Positions 5,391-5,407 of a stretch of DNA of 5,407 nucleotides are shown here, piece by piece. Source of the DNA: Verrucomicrobiota bacterium (lineage in GTDB: Bacteria; Verrucomicrobiota; Verrucomicrobiia; Verrucomicrobiales; DEV007); assembly GCA_013152075.1 (NCBI GenBank), contig JAADHD010000004.1, positions 1-5,407 of the forward strand. Reading direction: 5' to 3'. Position 1 is the first letter of the stretch, and the number at the start of each line of letters is the position of its first letter. The position numbers were made by a program, and so were the translations under genes. Under the pieces are notes generated by a model. The model was not told where the DNA came from and did no database searches. It saw nothing but the letters and a program-made list of their open reading frames with translations.

Positions 5391-5407
5391 ATGGATAAGG
5401 CAAAAGC
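5391..5407 (+). CDS. Possible start of a further gene running off the right edge
   Basis: An ATG at 5391 opens a frame reading MDKAK before the window ends. There is no clear Shine-Dalgarno in the preceding bases, and five codons cannot show whether it is coding. Its position after an AT-rich, promoter-like region makes it a reasonable candidate only. Confidence 0.2.

Larger units (their letters stand above)
5158..5407. other. AT-rich intergenic region at right edge
   Basis: A 250-bp stretch without a recognised gene. Counted by hand, 5221-5280 is about 15% G+C and 5221-5400 about 26%, far below the neighbouring genes. It holds the inverted repeat at 5227-5253, the imperfect dyad at 5335-5359 and a possible gene start at 5391. 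No tRNA, terminator or mobile-element end was recognised. Confidence 0.6.

Overview
The window looks like ordinary chromosome of a free-living bacterium of the Planctomycetota/Verrucomicrobiota group, more likely Verrucomicrobiota (marine Opitutae-like); the exact taxon is inference. The strongest pointer is the first gene pair: a DUF1553 (PSD1-type) protein followed by a Tat-exported DUF1501 protein, a pairing abundant in these phyla and uncommon elsewhere. No rRNA, tRNA, CRISPR array, transposase, phage gene or toxin-antitoxin pair was seen.

Layout: (1) 1-2553, plus strand: the C-terminal part of a DUF1553 protein, cut by the left window edge, and a complete DUF1501 protein joined to it by a 4-base ATGA overlap, so the two form an operon. 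(2) 2613-3509, minus strand: a ten-helix EamA/DMT-type transporter, convergent with the DUF1501 gene, with a GTG start. (3) 3510-3718: a divergent intergenic spacer holding a tandem 7-bp repeat array, a 46-bp GC-rich core with a CCGC-GAA-GCGG hairpin, and two more heptamers. (4) 3719-4732, plus strand: a zinc-type medium-chain alcohol/polyol dehydrogenase resembling L-galactonate 5-dehydrogenase (LgoD/YjjN); it keeps the catalytic zinc residues but has lost three of the four structural-zinc cysteines. (5) 4801-5157, minus strand: a small stand-alone STAS-domain protein of the anti-sigma-factor-antagonist type. (6) 5158-5407: an AT-rich spacer with a perfect 11-bp inverted repeat, an imperfect dyad and perhaps the first codons of a further plus-strand gene at the right edge.

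How the genes fit together: only the DUF1553/DUF1501 pair shows operon structure. These proteins are thought to act outside the cytoplasm and often lie near polysaccharide-degradation genes, and a sugar-acid or polyol dehydrogenase plus a small-molecule exporter would suit a carbohydrate-using lifestyle. However, the transporter, dehydrogenase and STAS genes are separately oriented single genes, so a shared pathway is not shown. I do not see a new multi-gene system here. The most unusual items are the degenerate structural-zinc loop of the dehydrogenase, the intergenic heptamer element, and the AT-rich palindrome upstream of the STAS gene.
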